In this document: piece after piece, positions 23,077 to 23,502 of the stretch
Layout: every line of letters begins with the position of its first letter
Position numbering within the stretch: position 1 is the stretch's first letter
NCBI GenBank assembly: GCA_964495595.1
Contig: CAZBWH010000048.1
Span: 1 to 23,502 of the forward strand
Reading direction: 5' to 3'
Source of the DNA: CALMFQ01 sp964495595
GTDB taxonomy: Bacteria > Pseudomonadota > Gammaproteobacteria > Burkholderiales > SCOH01
DNA: 23,502 nucleotides
The notes under the pieces: generated by a model
What the model was told of the DNA's origin: nothing
The model's database searches: none
What the model saw: the letters and a program-made list of their open reading frames with translations, nothing else
Program-made: the position numbers and the translations under genes

Positions 23077-23502
23077 ATGTCCGATATGAAATCATTGTTG
23101 TTGATGATTCCGCTGGCGCCGTTGGCGGGTGCGATTCTGGCCGGCCTGTTTGGCAAGGCCATCGGCCGCACCGGCGCCCATCTGGTGACCATTCTGGGTG
23201 TCGCCATCGCGTTTGCCGGTTCGGCTTATACGCTGCATGGCTTGTTGAACGGTCAACCGGTATTCAACGGTACGGTGTATACGTGGCTAACCATCAACGG
23301 TATCGAATTCAATGTCGGTTTCCTGGTAGATAACCTGACCGCGATGATGATGTGCGTGGTGACTTTTGTGTCGCTGATGGTGCATGTCTACACCATTGGT
23401 TACATGCATGAAGATCCGGGTTATCAGCGTTTCTTCTCGTATATTTCGCTATTTACTTTCTCGATGCTGATGCTGGTGATGTCGAACAACTTTGTCCAGC
23501 TG
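23077..23502 (+). CDS. nuoL: NADH-quinone oxidoreductase subunit L, 5' part (runs off the window)
   Basis: NuoL (ND5 type) is the distal proton-pumping, Mrp antiporter-like subunit of complex I. The frame is open from ATG 23077 to the window end, 142 codons of the 600 or more expected. Visible are a first helix (LLLMIPLAPLAGAILAGLFG), a second at about 37-52, and the conserved VDNLTAMMMCVVTFVSLMVHVYTIGYMHEDPGY stretch read in two parts at about 84-116, followed by a further helix. The start is not certain: ATG 23086, three codons on, is also possible, and neither has a clear ribosome binding site. Confidence 0.95.
   Translation, partial: MSDMKSLLLMIPLAPLAGAILAGLFGKAIGRTGAHLVTILGVAIAFAGSAYTLHGLLNGQPVFNGTVYTWLTINGIEFNVGFLVDNLTAMMMCVVTFVSLMVHVYTIGYMHEDPGYQRFFSYISLFTFSMLMLVMSNNFVQL

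Noticed and set aside
1..23502. A new defence, mobile or secondary-metabolite system
   Set aside because: Nearly every base is assigned to recognised core genes in conserved order. No integrase, transposase, terminal repeats, CRISPR repeats or orphan gene cluster was seen.

Overview
The window carries 23.5 kb of densely packed housekeeping DNA from a proteobacterium. The best fit is a betaproteobacterium, plausibly in Neisseriales (Chromobacteriaceae-like). That placement rests on gene order (carB, greA, DUF4149, yhbY/rlmE, ftsH, folP, glmM; then tpiA, secG, tRNA-Leu, nuoA onward) and on protein character, not on a database search. No phage, transposon, CRISPR array, toxin-antitoxin or defence locus is visible.

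Layout. (1) 1-2938, plus strand: the 3' part of carB, a strong terminator-like hairpin, greA, and a small DUF4149 membrane protein gene. (2) 2964-4083: yhbY on the minus strand and rlmE on the plus strand, divergent across 37 bp; both products act on the large ribosomal subunit. (3) 4154-8315, plus strand: ftsH, folP and glmM, with a good sigma70 promoter in front of ftsH and a bidirectional terminator after glmM. (4) 8365-12118, minus strand: pstSCAB, the high-affinity phosphate transporter, with a candidate Pho box upstream of pstS and a long stem-loop between pstS and pstC. (5) 12296 to the right end, plus strand: tpiA, secG, tRNA-Leu(GAG), then nuoA-B-C-D-E-F-G-H-I-J-K and the beginning of nuoL, the proton-pumping NADH:quinone oxidoreductase (complex I) operon. 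It is tightly packed, and several genes overlap or abut.

How the genes work together. The left half is a growth and ribosome neighbourhood: pyrimidine/arginine precursor synthesis, transcript-cleavage rescue, 50S maturation, membrane proteolysis, folate, and amino-sugar precursors of the cell wall. The middle supplies phosphate. The right half couples a glycolytic enzyme and a protein-export subunit to the respiratory chain. Both ends are cut: carB lacks its N-terminal part and nuoL is truncated after 142 codons.

No undescribed biological system was found. The points most worth a second look are regulatory or sequence-level: the hairpin in the greA leader with no room for a promoter after it, the pstS-pstC stem-loop, the palindrome wrapped around the tpiA -10 box, and a run of nine G inside ftsH. 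There is no gene-free stretch longer than 300 bases.
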